The position numbers and the translations under genes were made by a program. Positions 16,558 through 27,781 of a stretch of DNA of 64,000 nt are shown here, piece after piece; position 1 is the first letter of the stretch, and each line of letters opens with the position of its first letter. This DNA comes from Bacillus sp. FJAT-26390 (GTDB lineage Bacteria > Bacillota > Bacilli > Paenibacillales > Paenibacillaceae), in NCBI RefSeq assembly GCF_001682865.1, contig NZ_MAQX01000001.1, positions 186,001-250,000 of the forward strand, given 5' to 3'. Under the pieces are notes generated by a model. The model did no database searches, was not told where the DNA came from, and saw only the letters and a program-made list of their open reading frames with translations.

Positions 16558-18309
16558 ATGAACTTGATTAACTTGGATGACAATGAGCAAAAATGGGATC
16601 AGCTTGAGGATGGGGAGCTAGTTAGGCATGCGCAAGCTGGCAAGCATGAAGCTTTTGGCGAACTGGTTAGAAGGCATAGAGCGCAGGTTTACGGCTACAC
16701 CAAAACCATTACGCAGGAATCGTTTCTGGCTGAGGACATCGTGCAGGAGGCTTTGATCAGAGCCTTTATGCATCTTGGGAAGCTAGTGGAAATTGAGCGT
16801 TTCTTGCCATGGGTTCACCGCATCGTACGCAACCAGGCCATGACCAGGCTAAAGAGCAGCCCTGTTAGCAAGGAACGGACATTCACGGAGCTTGCGCTAA
16901 TGCCGTCGAAGCTGGATAGCGATGCCGATGGTCTGAGCGGTCTGGATAGCATTTTGCGCCGTTTGAATCGTTCGGCTGAGGAGCGATCATCCGGGCAGGA
17001 GCTTCCGGAGGAGCGACTCATGCAGAAGGAGACGCTGCATGTGCTGACGCAGATCATTAGCTGCCTCAAGCCAAGGGAGCGGGTTATCTTCGAATCCCAT
17101 TTTTTTGACCAGCTGTCGCCGCCGGAGATTGCGAAGCTGTTCCAGCTTTCATCCGCCAATGTTTATCAAATTATTTCGCGATCTCGGAAAAAAGTGATGC
17201 AGGAACGACTCCGCGTAACGGTTGACACCTATGTTAAGACGAGAAGGGATATGGGATGGATGAGCAAAGCGATTTTACCGAATAGCGATACTTTTGCGAA
17301 CGCGAGGACATGGAACACGGCAGTAGATTCTTTGTATGCGATGCTGAAATACACGAATAAAGAGCTGACCTATCCGATGGTCATGGGTTTGACGGGCCAA
17401 GCATTCCGAATCAATATCGTTCCGGAGAGCATTCATATCGCGGGGCCAACTGCCTATCCGTTTGGCGAAGTAATGGTTCGTGGATTAAAAAACGCAGGTT
17501 ACCGCGCCAAATTTGTTGATGGCATGAATACGGCTATTGGCCCGAATACGAACTTAATCGACCAAACGTTAATCGGGAAGGACGCCATGGTTAAAAGGGA
17601 GATCCATCATGCGCTGCCGGATGCGCTCGACTTGATCCATCGTTCGATAAAGCAGGGTTACCCTGTGCTGGCTTGGGATCTTTTTTTTCCTGAGTTTGGC
17701 CTTATTTATGGCTATGACGATGAAGAAAGACTGCTTCACGCCTATGAGTGCTGCCGGTTAGATACGCTTGCTTATGAAAATTTGGGCCGCAGCGTGCTCG
17801 AGGAGATTTTTGTCTTAGCGCTTGATGAGCCGATTGAGAGCAATCGGAAGGAGCAGCTGCGCCTAGCCTTGGAAATGATAGTGGAGCACTACGATGGGGA
17901 GCCTTCGAGCATCCCTGCAAGCTCAGTTAAAGGCATTCAAGCGTACGATGTATGGTGCGATGCATTCCGGGCGGGAACGGTGGAGCCAAACGGCAATGCC
18001 TACAATATTGCGGTTATTATGGATGGGCGCAAGCAAGCAGCGCCATTTCTGAATGAGATGTTGACGAGCTGGCCGGAGGCTTCGGAAGAAGATATTCAAA
18101 TACGGGAGCTATTGCGGGAAGCGGCGCAGCAATACGAGCAGATAGCTTCCAATTACGAAGCGCTGCATCACATGTTTCCTTTTCCGGAAGGCGGGGAGCC
18201 TAATAACGATTTGTATGCGAGCAAATCGATAGGGCTGCTTCAAGCGATTAAAAAGCAGGAAGAAGCGGCGGTTAAGAGCTTCCGCAATCTATTGGATCAA
18301 CTAAAATAG
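16558..18309 (+). CDS. ECF-type sigma factor fused to a C39/BtrH-like C-terminal domain
   Basis: The product has about 583 residues. GAGGAG touches the ATG at 16558, so the in-frame TTG at 16564 (7 bases away) may be the true start. Residues 1-215 are a sigma-70 group 4 factor: region 2 (GELVRRHRAQVYGY, AEDIVQEALIRAFMH) and region 4 (CLKPRERVIFESHFF, LSPPEIAKLFQLSSANVYQI). Residues 230-583 form another module with a papain/C39-like order, including YPVLAWDLFFPEFGLIYGYDD, but no Cys at the expected WNTAVDSL helix, so it may be a non-catalytic sensor. The fusion suggests a sigma factor controlled by its own domain rather than by an anti-sigma partner. It is monocistronic. Confidence 0.78.
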   Translation: MNLINLDDNEQKWDQLEDGELVRHAQAGKHEAFGELVRRHRAQVYGYTKTITQESFLAEDIVQEALIRAFMHLGKLVEIERFLPWVHRIVRNQAMTRLKSSPVSKERTFTELALMPSKLDSDADGLSGLDSILRRLNRSAEERSSGQELPEERLMQKETLHVLTQIISCLKPRERVIFESHFFDQLSPPEIAKLFQLSSANVYQIISRSRKKVMQERLRVTVDTYVKTRRDMGWMSKAILPNSDTFANARTWNTAVDSLYAMLKYTNKELTYPMVMGLTGQAFRINIVPESIHIAGPTAYPFGEVMVRGLKNAGYRAKFVDGMNTAIGPNTNLIDQTLIGKDAMVKREIHHALPDALDLIHRSIKQGYPVLAWDLFFPEFGLIYGYDDEERLLHAYECCRLDTLAYENLGRSVLEEIFVLALDEPIESNRKEQLRLALEMIVEHYDGEPSSIPASSVKGIQAYDVWCDAFRAGTVEPNGNAYNIAVIMDGRKQAAPFLNEMLTSWPEASEEDIQIRELLREAAQQYEQIASNYEALHHMFPFPEGGEPNNDLYASKSIGLLQAIKKQEEAAVKSFRNLLDQLK

Positions 18310-18317
18310 CTGCCTAT

Positions 18318-18363
18318 GCGACAAGCCCAAAGAGGATTAATCTCTGCGGCTTGTCGTTTTTTC
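18318..18363. terminator. Terminator between the sigma gene and the hydrolase gene
   Basis: CGACAAGCC pairs with GGCTTGTCG around a 20-base loop and is followed by TTTTTT. It serves the plus strand and reaches the end of the convergent hydrolase gene. Confidence 0.78.
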
Positions 18364-19094
18364 TATCCATTTACATGAAGGAAGAAGTTCTGCAATAGGA
18401 GTCTCAACCCAGTTGGATCGCTAAGCATAGGCAAATGTCCGGTCTCTAAACGTTGAACGTATTGAGGGGAAAGATGAGAGGCCATTTTATTTTGGAGGGC
18501 TGGTCCAAATTCCTTATCCTTGATTAGCTTTACGTACAGCTTTGGTACGTCCGGGATGGAAGCATCGACACGATCTGTATACACACGCATGGACTCCGGA
18601 ATAAAGCCATTCGTAATTTCCAATGCTTGCTCTGGCGTAAGATCGTTGCATAATCCTGTACGCATCGCGGACTCTGGAGGTTTTGTGCCCATTATCCGCA
18701 TAATAGCAGCCAATAGAATCCGTTTCGGAAAAGGCAGAACCGATAGAAATGAACCGCCATTTCTCGGAATGGCTGCTCCAACAGCGACAAAACCGACCAG
18801 GCGATCGGCAAATAAGGAAGCGAGCTTAAGCGCAAGAACGCCTCCAAGCGAGTGTGCCACTAAAATAAACTTATGCACTCCCCACTCATTCACCTGCTTT
18901 TGCATATGAGTCACATAATCCGCCAAAGCAAGCTCTTTCCTTGCTTCAATCGTACCTTCCCTAAGCGGAAAATCAACCAGCAAGCATGGGTGCTCCAATC
19001 CATCGGCCACCTTGCTCCAGATGCCGCTCGCAAGCCCGGCTCCATTCACAAATACGAACCCTACCGTTTGTTGGTTATGCTTTTGTGTTGTCAT
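18363..19094 (-). CDS. Alpha/beta hydrolase
   Basis: The product has 243 residues from the ATG at 19094, chosen because GGAGG lies 7 bases upstream; the frame itself is open to 19148. The nucleophile elbow is AHSLGG (Ser near residue 80), with an oxyanion-side strand VGFVFVNGAG. The catalytic His is probably ETGHLPML near the C-terminus. It is related to the YugF/methylketone-synthase-like esterases that use this layout. It is cytosolic with unknown substrate. It is divergent from the WYL regulator, which may control it. Confidence 0.83.
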   Translation of the reverse strand: MTTQKHNQQTVGFVFVNGAGLASGIWSKVADGLEHPCLLVDFPLREGTIEARKELALADYVTHMQKQVNEWGVHKFILVAHSLGGVLALKLASLFADRLVGFVAVGAAIPRNGGSFLSVLPFPKRILLAAIMRIMGTKPPESAMRTGLCNDLTPEQALEITNGFIPESMRVYTDRVDASIPDVPKLYVKLIKDKEFGPALQNKMASHLSPQYVQRLETGHLPMLSDPTGLRLLLQNFFLHVNG

Positions 19095-19218
19095 CGCCAT
19101 TCCTCCACTGATCATCGTTTGAACTCGAATACAACTTGATGGTATCATTTAAATAAGTCAGTTATTGTCTTATTTGTGGAATAAAATCAAAGGATCGAGT
19201 GAGAGCGGGGGGCTGCCT

Positions 19219-20157
19219 ATGCAAAAGTCACAGCGATTAATTCAGCTTATTATGAGGATCAATGCGAAAAAGTCTTTTACCGTCGGAGAGCTGGCCGATG
19301 AATTTGGGCTGTCCAGCCGGACGATTACAAGGGATTTGCAGGAGCTGAGCGAGCTTGGCGTGCCGATCTATTCTATCCAGGGCAGAGGCGGCGGCTATAA
19401 GCTGCTGCAAGAAAGATTGCTTCCGCCGATCAGCTTCTCGGAAGGCGAAGCAATCGCTATTTTTTTCGCGTGCCAGTCTTTGGAATACTTTGGCTCTTTG
19501 CCTTTTGGCGAGGGGGCAGGCTCAGCGCTGCATAAGTTTTATCATTATCTGCCTGCCGACATAAGGGAGCAGATTGACCGCTTAAAAAATAGAGTGATGA
19601 TCTATAGCCCGCATCGGCAAATGTCACCGGAAGTGCTTCAAACGTTGCTGCAGGCGATTATGGTTCGCAGCGTCGTTACGATTGAATATCGCTCGGGGAG
19701 CAGCACAACGAAGCGGGATATTCAGCCGATCGGCCTTTATGCGAGCTCCGGTTATTGGTACTGCCCAGCCTATTGCTTTGCACGTGAAGAAATAAGACAG
19801 TTCAGAGCTGATCGGGTACTAGCCGCATCGCTCAATGATTCGATCCCATGCAAGGAAGATATTGAGCGGCAAACGCTGCTGCATGTACCTCAGAAAAGCC
19901 ATTTGGAACAGATTAAGCTGCTGCTGGCATTGACGCCAAGAGGAGTATGGCAGCTCGAATCCGATGCCCGGTTTGCTCCTTATATCGAGCGCGCCGAGGA
20001 TGGCAGCGGAACAGCAGCGATTCAAATCGCGGCAGAGGATATGCCTTTTTATATCGATAAGATTTGGAGGCTGGCAGGAGACGCTATAATTAAAGAGCCT
20101 TTGGAAGCCGTTGCATATATGAAGCAAAAGATCGAATTGATGAATCGGCTGTATTAA
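19219..20157 (+). CDS. YafY-type regulator with HTH and WYL domains
   Basis: The product has 312 residues from the ATG at 19219, which has GGGGGG 8 bases before it. An N-terminal DeoR-like winged helix (about 1-60) includes VGELADEFGLSSRTITRDLQ. The WYL domain (about 135-215) shows IEYRSGSS, QPIGLYASSGYWYCPAYC and the FRADRV strand. A WCX-type C-terminal extension follows. WYL proteins bind nucleotide or small ligands, or DNA ends, and often regulate adjacent genes. The divergent hydrolase gene is the obvious candidate target. Confidence 0.88.
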   Translation: MQKSQRLIQLIMRINAKKSFTVGELADEFGLSSRTITRDLQELSELGVPIYSIQGRGGGYKLLQERLLPPISFSEGEAIAIFFACQSLEYFGSLPFGEGAGSALHKFYHYLPADIREQIDRLKNRVMIYSPHRQMSPEVLQTLLQAIMVRSVVTIEYRSGSSTTKRDIQPIGLYASSGYWYCPAYCFAREEIRQFRADRVLAASLNDSIPCKEDIERQTLLHVPQKSHLEQIKLLLALTPRGVWQLESDARFAPYIERAEDGSGTAAIQIAAEDMPFYIDKIWRLAGDAIIKEPLEAVAYMKQKIELMNRLY

Positions 20158-20249
20158 ACGCTGTCAAGTACTACACAAACATGGTACTAGGTGGACGCTC
20201 CGAACTCGTATATAGTTGAATTATACGACTGAAGCGGTGAATACGTCCG

Positions 20250-20519
20250 GTGAAGATGCTTACACCAAGCAGGAAACGAGAGCTTCAACAAAAGGCAGAC
20301 ATCCTAAAGCGGCACGAGATTTACGCCTATCAAGCGGCCTATTATTTGCTCGAGAGCGAACCGCTTGCTGCCGTGACGGCAACAAAAGCGCTTATCGCGA
20401 TTATGCAGGATGAATCCTTTTTTCAGCTTACCGTGCCGCTTCAGCAGAAGAGAGTCAAGCAAGCGGTCATGAAGCAGTCGCTTCTCACGATGTCGGCTGT
20501 GCTGCAGCCATCCGTTTAA
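20250..20519 (+). CDS. Small helical protein of unknown function
   Basis: The frame encodes 89 residues from a GTG (or 87 from the ATG at 20256). It is predicted to be alpha-helical, with two Ala-rich segments (YAYQAAYYLLESEPLAAVTA and KQAVMKQSLLTMSAV), and has no signal peptide or membrane helix. The ribosome binding site is weak (GCGGTG). The composition and codon use resemble neighbouring genes, which is the main support. The pattern LESEPLA-ATKALIAI loosely recalls the region-2 fold of sigma factors, but too little is seen to claim this. It is monocistronic. The 160 bases after it hold no clear signal. Confidence 0.5.
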   Translation: MKMLTPSRKRELQQKADILKRHEIYAYQAAYYLLESEPLAAVTATKALIAIMQDESFFQLTVPLQQKRVKQAVMKQSLLTMSAVLQPSV

Positions 20520-20680
20520 ACCCGAATGAACCACGCGTCCTGCGCCCCAGCAGCTATTCAATTCAGATACTTACCCAATAAATAGATAGCGCTGCCTTCC
20601 TCAGATGGAACTATTCTCGCTCATGCTGCTTTTATGCTATAGTCGAAGAGAATCTTTGTCGAAGGGAGCTGCTAAGCCAA

Positions 20681-21295
20681 GTGATTATTGATCTTACCCA
20701 TACGATCCAGCATTTAATGCCGGTGTATCCGGGCGATGCGGACACCGTATTGGAGCAATCCAAGCATATTAGCCAGGATGGTTACAACAATCATCAGCTG
20801 TCGATCAACATGCATGCCGGCACTCACATTGATGGGCCGATGCATTTATTGGACGTTCAGCAGTATATCGATGAATTTCCCGTGGAGCAATTCGTTGGCG
20901 ATGCCGTCTTGCTGGACGTACGTGGCGTTAGCGCGATTGCCTATAAAGAAGAATACGAAGAGCTGATCAAAGAGGAACAAATCGTCATCGTATATTCCGG
21001 CCATGGGGAGCTGTATGGCGAGCCATCTTACTTTACGGATTATCCGGTGCTGACTGGGCAATTTGTAGACTTGCTTATTCGGAAAAGGGTGAAAATGATC
21101 GGCTTGGATACGCCTTCCCCCGATAAATATCCATTTGACATACATAAAAAACTTTTCGAGAATCATATTCTCATCATCGAAAACTTGAAGCACGTAGAGC
21201 GGCTCGCGGGCATTAGCGCCTTTGAGATCATCGCGCTGCCGCTTCGTATACAGGCGGATTCATCAATTGCTCGCGTCATCGCGCGGGTGAAGTAG
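20681..21295 (+). CDS. Cyclase family protein (kynurenine formamidase-like)
   Basis: The protein has 204 residues, the normal family size. The metal-binding signature HxGTHxDxPxH is present as HAGTHIDGPMH at about 47-57, and a second metal-associated patch is near TPSPD. Members are metal-dependent hydrolases of amide or N-formyl bonds (such as N-formylkynurenine or related cyclic or formylated compounds). The start is a GTG with GGGAG about 13 bases upstream. It is a single gene, about 90 bases ahead of the UPF0173 hydrolase. The substrate cannot be assigned. Confidence 0.9.
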   Translation: MIIDLTHTIQHLMPVYPGDADTVLEQSKHISQDGYNNHQLSINMHAGTHIDGPMHLLDVQQYIDEFPVEQFVGDAVLLDVRGVSAIAYKEEYEELIKEEQIVIVYSGHGELYGEPSYFTDYPVLTGQFVDLLIRKRVKMIGLDTPSPDKYPFDIHKKLFENHILIIENLKHVERLAGISAFEIIALPLRIQADSSIARVIARVK

Positions 21296-21382
21296 CGAAG
21301 GGCAGCTGTCATGTTATAAGATAAGTGTTGCAAGGCAATCATTAATCGATGGAGAAAAAGGAAAGAGGAGGAGTTTCATAAC

Positions 21383-22072
21383 ATGGACATTATTTATCAT
21401 GGTCACTCTTGCATTCAAATCATCTCGGGAGGCAAATCCCTTATTATCGATCCATTTCTTAGAGGCAACAGCTTAGCTGTTACAAAGCCCGAGGCTATTC
21501 AGACGGACGCGGTTTTGCTGACGCACGCGCATGTCGATCATATTTTGGATGCTGACCTGATTGCCAAAAACAATGATGCGCCGGTAGTGGCGATTGCCGA
21601 GCTTGCGGCCTATATGTCTTGGAAGGGTGTCAAAACGATTGATATGAATATCGGCGGTACGGTGGATCTTGGATTCGCAAAAGCGAAAATGGTACAAGCC
21701 TTCCATTCCTCGGGCATCGTGCTGGAAGAGGAAAAAACGATCTTGTATGGAGGTATGGCTGCAGGTTATATCGTGAGCATTGATGGCGTTAACATTCTCC
21801 ATGCTGGAGATACGGCTTTGTTCAGCGATATGAAAATGATCGGCGACCGCCATGCTATCGACATCGCGTTTATTCCAATCGGGGACCACTATACGATGGG
21901 TGCAGAAGACGCCCTTCAGGCGGCAGAATGGTATAATGCAAAGCTGGTTGTGCCTATTCATTACAATACATTCCCTGTTATTCAGCAGGAAGCAGATCAT
22001 TTTGTGCGGCAGCTTGAGAGCAAGGGGCTTAAAGGAACAGTCTTAAAGCCAGGCGAGAGTATTTCGGTCTAA
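21383..22072 (+). CDS. UPF0173 metal-dependent hydrolase (YtkL-like)
   Basis: The protein has 229 residues in a compact metallo-beta-lactamase fold. The metal motif HAHVDH lies near 50-55, with GHSC at 7-10, HAGDTALFSD near 137 and IPIHYNTF near 195. These match the UPF0173 family. A GAGGAGG lies about 8 bases before the ATG. The substrate is unknown; the fold suggests hydrolysis of a phosphodiester, thioester or lactone-like bond in the cytosol. It is monocistronic. Confidence 0.9.
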   Translation: MDIIYHGHSCIQIISGGKSLIIDPFLRGNSLAVTKPEAIQTDAVLLTHAHVDHILDADLIAKNNDAPVVAIAELAAYMSWKGVKTIDMNIGGTVDLGFAKAKMVQAFHSSGIVLEEEKTILYGGMAAGYIVSIDGVNILHAGDTALFSDMKMIGDRHAIDIAFIPIGDHYTMGAEDALQAAEWYNAKLVVPIHYNTFPVIQQEADHFVRQLESKGLKGTVLKPGESISV

Positions 22073-22203
22073 ACGCCCCTGCCGAGAAGAAACAGGATTT
22101 TTGTTGGAAAAAAATATTATTCGACTTCGCGCTTCGACAACGTTTTAGTTGCCTCAGAGCTATACTTAACAGGTACTATTTCATCGACAGCGGAGGGTTG
22201 CTC

Positions 22204-22470
22204 ATGAATAATTCGAATTTAAATTTTCGGAAAAGAATTGTATGGTTCATTAACAGCGAGATCGAGCGTGTACTTACTAACCTTAAGAACGGGTCCGTTA
22301 ATAAGGAGTATGCATTAGGAAGCTTTAATACCCTTTATCAGATCGCCTCGTCGACGAGAGATGCTGACTCAATGATCAGTTTATGCCAGATTATGGATAA
22401 AATCAGAGATTCTAATCATCGAACAGGCTTATTTCATTTTACAGAAGCGCGCTCGGAATCTTTTTATTAA
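22204..22470 (+). CDS. Small conserved-type protein of unknown function
   Basis: The product has 88 residues from the ATG at 22204, preceded by GGAGGG at the right distance; the frame opens at a TTG 6 bases earlier. The predicted structure is helical and charged, with LNFRKRIVWFINSEIERVL and DSMISLCQIMDKIR, and there is no membrane segment. I do not recognise the family. A terminator follows 30 bases after the stop, and codon use is like the neighbours, so I think it is real. Confidence 0.6.
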   Translation: MNNSNLNFRKRIVWFINSEIERVLTNLKNGSVNKEYALGSFNTLYQIASSTRDADSMISLCQIMDKIRDSNHRTGLFHFTEARSESFY

Positions 22471-22500
22471 AAATGACGTTTTCATAGTTGCTTTCAAAGA

Positions 22501-22528
22501 AAAGAGACCGGGCACGGTCTTTTTTTTT
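22501..22528 (+). terminator. Terminator after the 88-residue protein gene
   Basis: AAGAGACCG pairs with CGGTCTTTT around GGCA and is followed by a long T run. Confidence 0.8.
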
Positions 22529-22642
22529 GTTATAAATGAAATCTGAATATTTTCTCATGAACAAAATCGTTTCAAACTTCCCCATTTGGTTAAGTATTGC
22601 GTAAGCAAACTTACTCAACCAGCTGAAAGGGGAAATAAACGG

Positions 22643-22849
22643 ATGAAAAAGAATAACGAAAACCGCAGCGCAGCCAAATTGATCATGATCGCAATGCTGA
22701 GCATTGCTGTCGTATTTACCGCCTCAGCGTGCAACAATGACGCGAATGTAAATGGTGACGGGAATAGCAATGCCATAACGGACGGCGTGAATAATACGCC
22801 TGAAGAGACGATGGATCCGGCAGCAACCGATGAGGCGACTACGCCATAA
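22643..22849 (+). CDS. Small secreted lipoprotein-like peptide
   Basis: The product has 68 residues from the ATG at 22643, with AAAGGGGAAA upstream; the longer frame from 22586 lacks a binding site. The sequence is a basic N-terminus, a hydrophobic helix (LIMIAMLSIAVVFTA) and then ASAC at a lipobox-like position, so the mature part would be anchored through Cys28. The remainder is acidic, Asn/Thr-rich and probably disordered. No function is known. A terminator follows. Confidence 0.65.
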   Translation: MKKNNENRSAAKLIMIAMLSIAVVFTASACNNDANVNGDGNSNAITDGVNNTPEETMDPAATDEATTP

Positions 22850-22870
22850 TTTGAATGTATAATCGTATAG

Positions 22871-22936
22871 AAGAGCCCTCTGCCCGGCTGAGAGTAACGA
22901 TTAGTTACTGTCTTCCTAGCAGAGGGTTCTTTTTAT
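22871..22936 (+). terminator. Terminator after the small lipoprotein gene
   Basis: AAGAGCCCTCTGC pairs with GCAGAGGGTTCTT around an approximately 38-base loop that itself can fold. It is followed by TTTTT. Confidence 0.75.
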
Positions 22937-23017
22937 TAGATAGCTGAAATGCAAGCTATTAAGGATGAAAAAGAGAAGAGGCTGGACTTCTATGGGAAGT
23001 CTGATAATATGGGAACA

Positions 23018-23039
23018 AGACCTCCCTGCGTAGAGGTCT
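23018..23039 (+). other. Hairpin in the leader of the GreA-C-like gene
   Basis: AGACCTC pairs perfectly with GAGGTCT around CCTGCGTA, followed by an AT-rich stretch TATTTTTATA. It lies 26 bases upstream of the short 24-codon ORF. It could be a weak attenuator or an mRNA-stabilising stem; the poor T run argues against a strong terminator. Confidence 0.5.
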
Positions 23040-23064
23040 ATATTTTTATAAGGAGGAGCAGAAT

Positions 23065-23139
23065 ATGGTTCAATCAAATGTTCGAGGATTGTTGCCGCGC
23101 AATGAGTCTTTAGGAGGTGAAGTCTACTATGAACCATAG
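23065..23139 (+). CDS. 24-residue short ORF overlapping the GreA-C-like gene
   Basis: ATG at 23065, preceded by a very strong AAGGAGGAGC at good spacing, opens a 24-codon frame that ends in TAG at 23137-23139, 11 bases inside the next gene. The peptide (MVQSNVRGLLPRNESLGGEV...) has no signal sequence. Its last codons cover the ribosome binding site GGAGGTGA of the downstream gene. This layout is typical of a leader peptide or translational coupling. No family is recognised, so the reality of the peptide rests on the binding site and layout. Confidence 0.5.
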   Translation: MVQSNVRGLLPRNESLGGEVYYEP

Positions 23140-23548
23140 TGTTCAAGCAGGCAGCTTCAGAGAGCAGCTCATTCATCAGCTCATCGACCTCGGCGAAGAG
23201 AAACATGCGTTTCTCGACGCTTATTTCCCTAAGCAAGGCGTAGAGCGTAAGCAAACGCAGCAGCTTCTTGCAGAGTATGTGCAATTTATTGAGAACGAGC
23301 TTGCCGATGTGCAGACAGGTTTGCCGCCTGCTGTTTTTATCGGCTGCGAGGTTACGATCGATTATATCGATTACCAAATGAAGGATACGTTTAAAATTGT
23401 ATATCCGATGGATGCCGACCCTGAGCAAAATTGCATCTCATTCTTGTCCCCGGTAGGTAAGCAACTGCTGATGACCCGAAGAGATGATATAATAAACGTT
23501 GCTACGCCAGCGGGCGCCATGCGGGTTCGCATGCTGCATATCCACTAA
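23129..23548 (+). CDS. GreA/GreB C-terminal-domain protein
   Basis: The product has 139 residues from the ATG at 23129, which has GGAGGTGA 8 bases ahead. The second half resembles the FKBP-like C-terminal domain of GreA (EVTIDYIDYQMKDTFKIVYP, ADPEQNCISFLSPVGKQLL, INVATPAGAM). The N-terminal half is a helical stretch (about 1-60) in place of the full coiled coil, without the usual acidic tip residues. Such proteins bind RNA polymerase near the secondary channel and may modulate elongation like Rnk or GreA paralogues. It overlaps the short ORF upstream, and a perfect bidirectional terminator follows. Confidence 0.85.
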   Translation: MNHSVQAGSFREQLIHQLIDLGEEKHAFLDAYFPKQGVERKQTQQLLAEYVQFIENELADVQTGLPPAVFIGCEVTIDYIDYQMKDTFKIVYPMDADPEQNCISFLSPVGKQLLMTRRDDIINVATPAGAMRVRMLHIH

Positions 23549-23549
23549 T

Positions 23550-23586
23550 AAAAAAACCGCCGGATCCTAGGATCCGGCGGTTTTTG
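23550..23586. terminator. Bidirectional terminator, near-perfect palindrome
   Basis: AAAAAACCGCCGGATCC is mirrored by GGATCCGGCGGTTTTT around TAG/CTA, serving both the GreA-C-like gene and the convergent GH51 gene. Confidence 0.92.
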
Positions 23587-23592
23587 TGCGGG

Positions 23593-26151
<2,559 letters not shown>

Positions 26152-26200
26152 GCAGCAAATGAATATCGTGAGGAACAATACGGATGGCGGAGGTAACAAA

Positions 26201-27778
26201 ATGGCATTTTCATGTCGTGTACTTATCGTTGATGATGAAATATTAGCAAGGCAGGGAATTAAACATCTGCTGAATTGGGAGAACGAGGGCGTTGAAATTG
26301 TCGGCGAAGCGTCGAACGGCAAAGAGGCGCTGGAGCTGATCGAGCAATTGGAGCCGCATATCGTCATTACAGATATCGTAATGCCGATTATGGGAGGAGA
26401 AGAGCTGACCCGTGCGATTAAGTCGAGGTTCCCGGAAATCGAGGTCATTATATTAAGCAGCTTCGGCGAGTTTGATTACGTCCGGTCAACGTTTCAAAGC
26501 GGGGTCGCGGATTATATTTTAAAGCCGAAGCTGGAAGCGATACAGCTGCTTGAGATCGTGAAGCGCACAGCCCGGAAAATTCCTTCCTTGCAGCTGCTTG
26601 AATCCGACGATGATGCCGGACTGTCGATTAAGCTTGTTCTCGATAAGCTCATCTCGGGTTATGAGGTTGATGTCGATAACAGCGTAATCGTGGAAGCGTT
26701 TCCGCATAATGGATTCCGATTGCTCGGAGCCGATTTGAAGCAGCTGACGGGCAAAAGCAGGGAGCGGCAGGCTGATTCGAAGCGGCTGGAAGAAATCACA
26801 AATGAACTCGATGCCAGCATGCCGCAAGCGGTTTATTTTCACCTGCCAACCGAACCGAATATGGTCGTTGTCCTTGTCAATTTGGATGTCCGCGACCAGG
26901 ATAGGTTGACGGGCATCGCCCGAACTCTTGCCGCAAGGATGGGCGAGCAGATTCCTGAGATCGGCTGGACCATAGGCGAATCGTTTACCGGCTTGGGTGA
27001 ACTTGGCGCAAACTATAAGGACAGCTTTTTGAAAATAAACGCATATCGCTACTTCCTCCCGGCATCCCAGCATTTAATCGTACATGGAGAGCTTCCGCGA
27101 GCAACCGAAGAAGCACGCCCATTTAATATGAATCATTTTACTGAGCAGATGAACCGGCGACAATTTGAAGAGGCGTTTGGGATGTTGCTGGATCATGTCC
27201 GTGTTCTTGCAAGCCATTATACGACCGACGTATTTGAGTTTAAGTCTTTTTTGGGCAACGTTATTTTTAATATTACGATTTTGCTCGGCCGCCTTGAATC
27301 CAATATGAAAAAGCTGGACGAAGCGAAATATGCTTATTTCAAATCGATCGGCGAATCGACGCATGTTAGCGAGGCTCTTGGCCTGCTCCATTCCTTTATT
27401 GCGGAGGCGAGCGCGGTTATCGAGTCAAGAGGCGCGGCAAGCGGCAATCCCAACATGACGCAGCTGCTTCATTTTATTCAGGAGCATTATGCCGAGCCGC
27501 TCAGTCTAACGGAAATCGCGAAGCATTTCCACTTTAATCCATCTTATCTCTCGACCTATTTCACATCGCATAATAAGGAAGGCTTTAGCGAATATTTGAA
27601 CAAGATTAGAGTGGGGAAGGCAGCCGAACTCTTGCAGCAGGATATGGCGTCCATTTCAGAGATTAGCGGGATGGTCGGCTATTCGGACCATAGCTATTTT
27701 ACGAAGGTATTTAAAAAGTTAACGGGCCTGTCGCCAAGCCATTACAGAAAACAATATACCGGCAAAAAGAGGGATTAG
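26201..27778 (+). CDS. YesN-like response regulator (REC plus AraC-type HTH)
   Basis: The product has 525 residues from the ATG at 26201, chosen for the GGAGGT upstream; the longer frame from 26105 is not used. The receiver domain (about 1-125) shows LIVDDE, the phosphoacceptor Asp in ITDIVMP and the LKP loop. A linker domain follows, and the AraC-type double HTH at the end has IAKHFHFNPSYLSTYF and YSDHSYFTKVFKK. Partners of YesM kinases, such regulators activate polysaccharide-uptake genes. The downstream kinase starts after 3 bases, so the two form one operon. The expected targets are the ABC transporter and GH2 genes after it. Confidence 0.93.
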   Translation: MAFSCRVLIVDDEILARQGIKHLLNWENEGVEIVGEASNGKEALELIEQLEPHIVITDIVMPIMGGEELTRAIKSRFPEIEVIILSSFGEFDYVRSTFQSGVADYILKPKLEAIQLLEIVKRTARKIPSLQLLESDDDAGLSIKLVLDKLISGYEVDVDNSVIVEAFPHNGFRLLGADLKQLTGKSRERQADSKRLEEITNELDASMPQAVYFHLPTEPNMVVVLVNLDVRDQDRLTGIARTLAARMGEQIPEIGWTIGESFTGLGELGANYKDSFLKINAYRYFLPASQHLIVHGELPRATEEARPFNMNHFTEQMNRRQFEEAFGMLLDHVRVLASHYTTDVFEFKSFLGNVIFNITILLGRLESNMKKLDEAKYAYFKSIGESTHVSEALGLLHSFIAEASAVIESRGAASGNPNMTQLLHFIQEHYAEPLSLTEIAKHFHFNPSYLSTYFTSHNKEGFSEYLNKIRVGKAAELLQQDMASISEISGMVGYSDHSYFTKVFKKLTGLSPSHYRKQYTGKKRD

Positions 27779-27781
27779 GTT

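Noticed and set aside
23550..23586. Perfect palindrome considered as a protein-binding or mobile-element end
   Set aside because: A and T tails on both sides and its position between convergent genes explain it as a bidirectional terminator.
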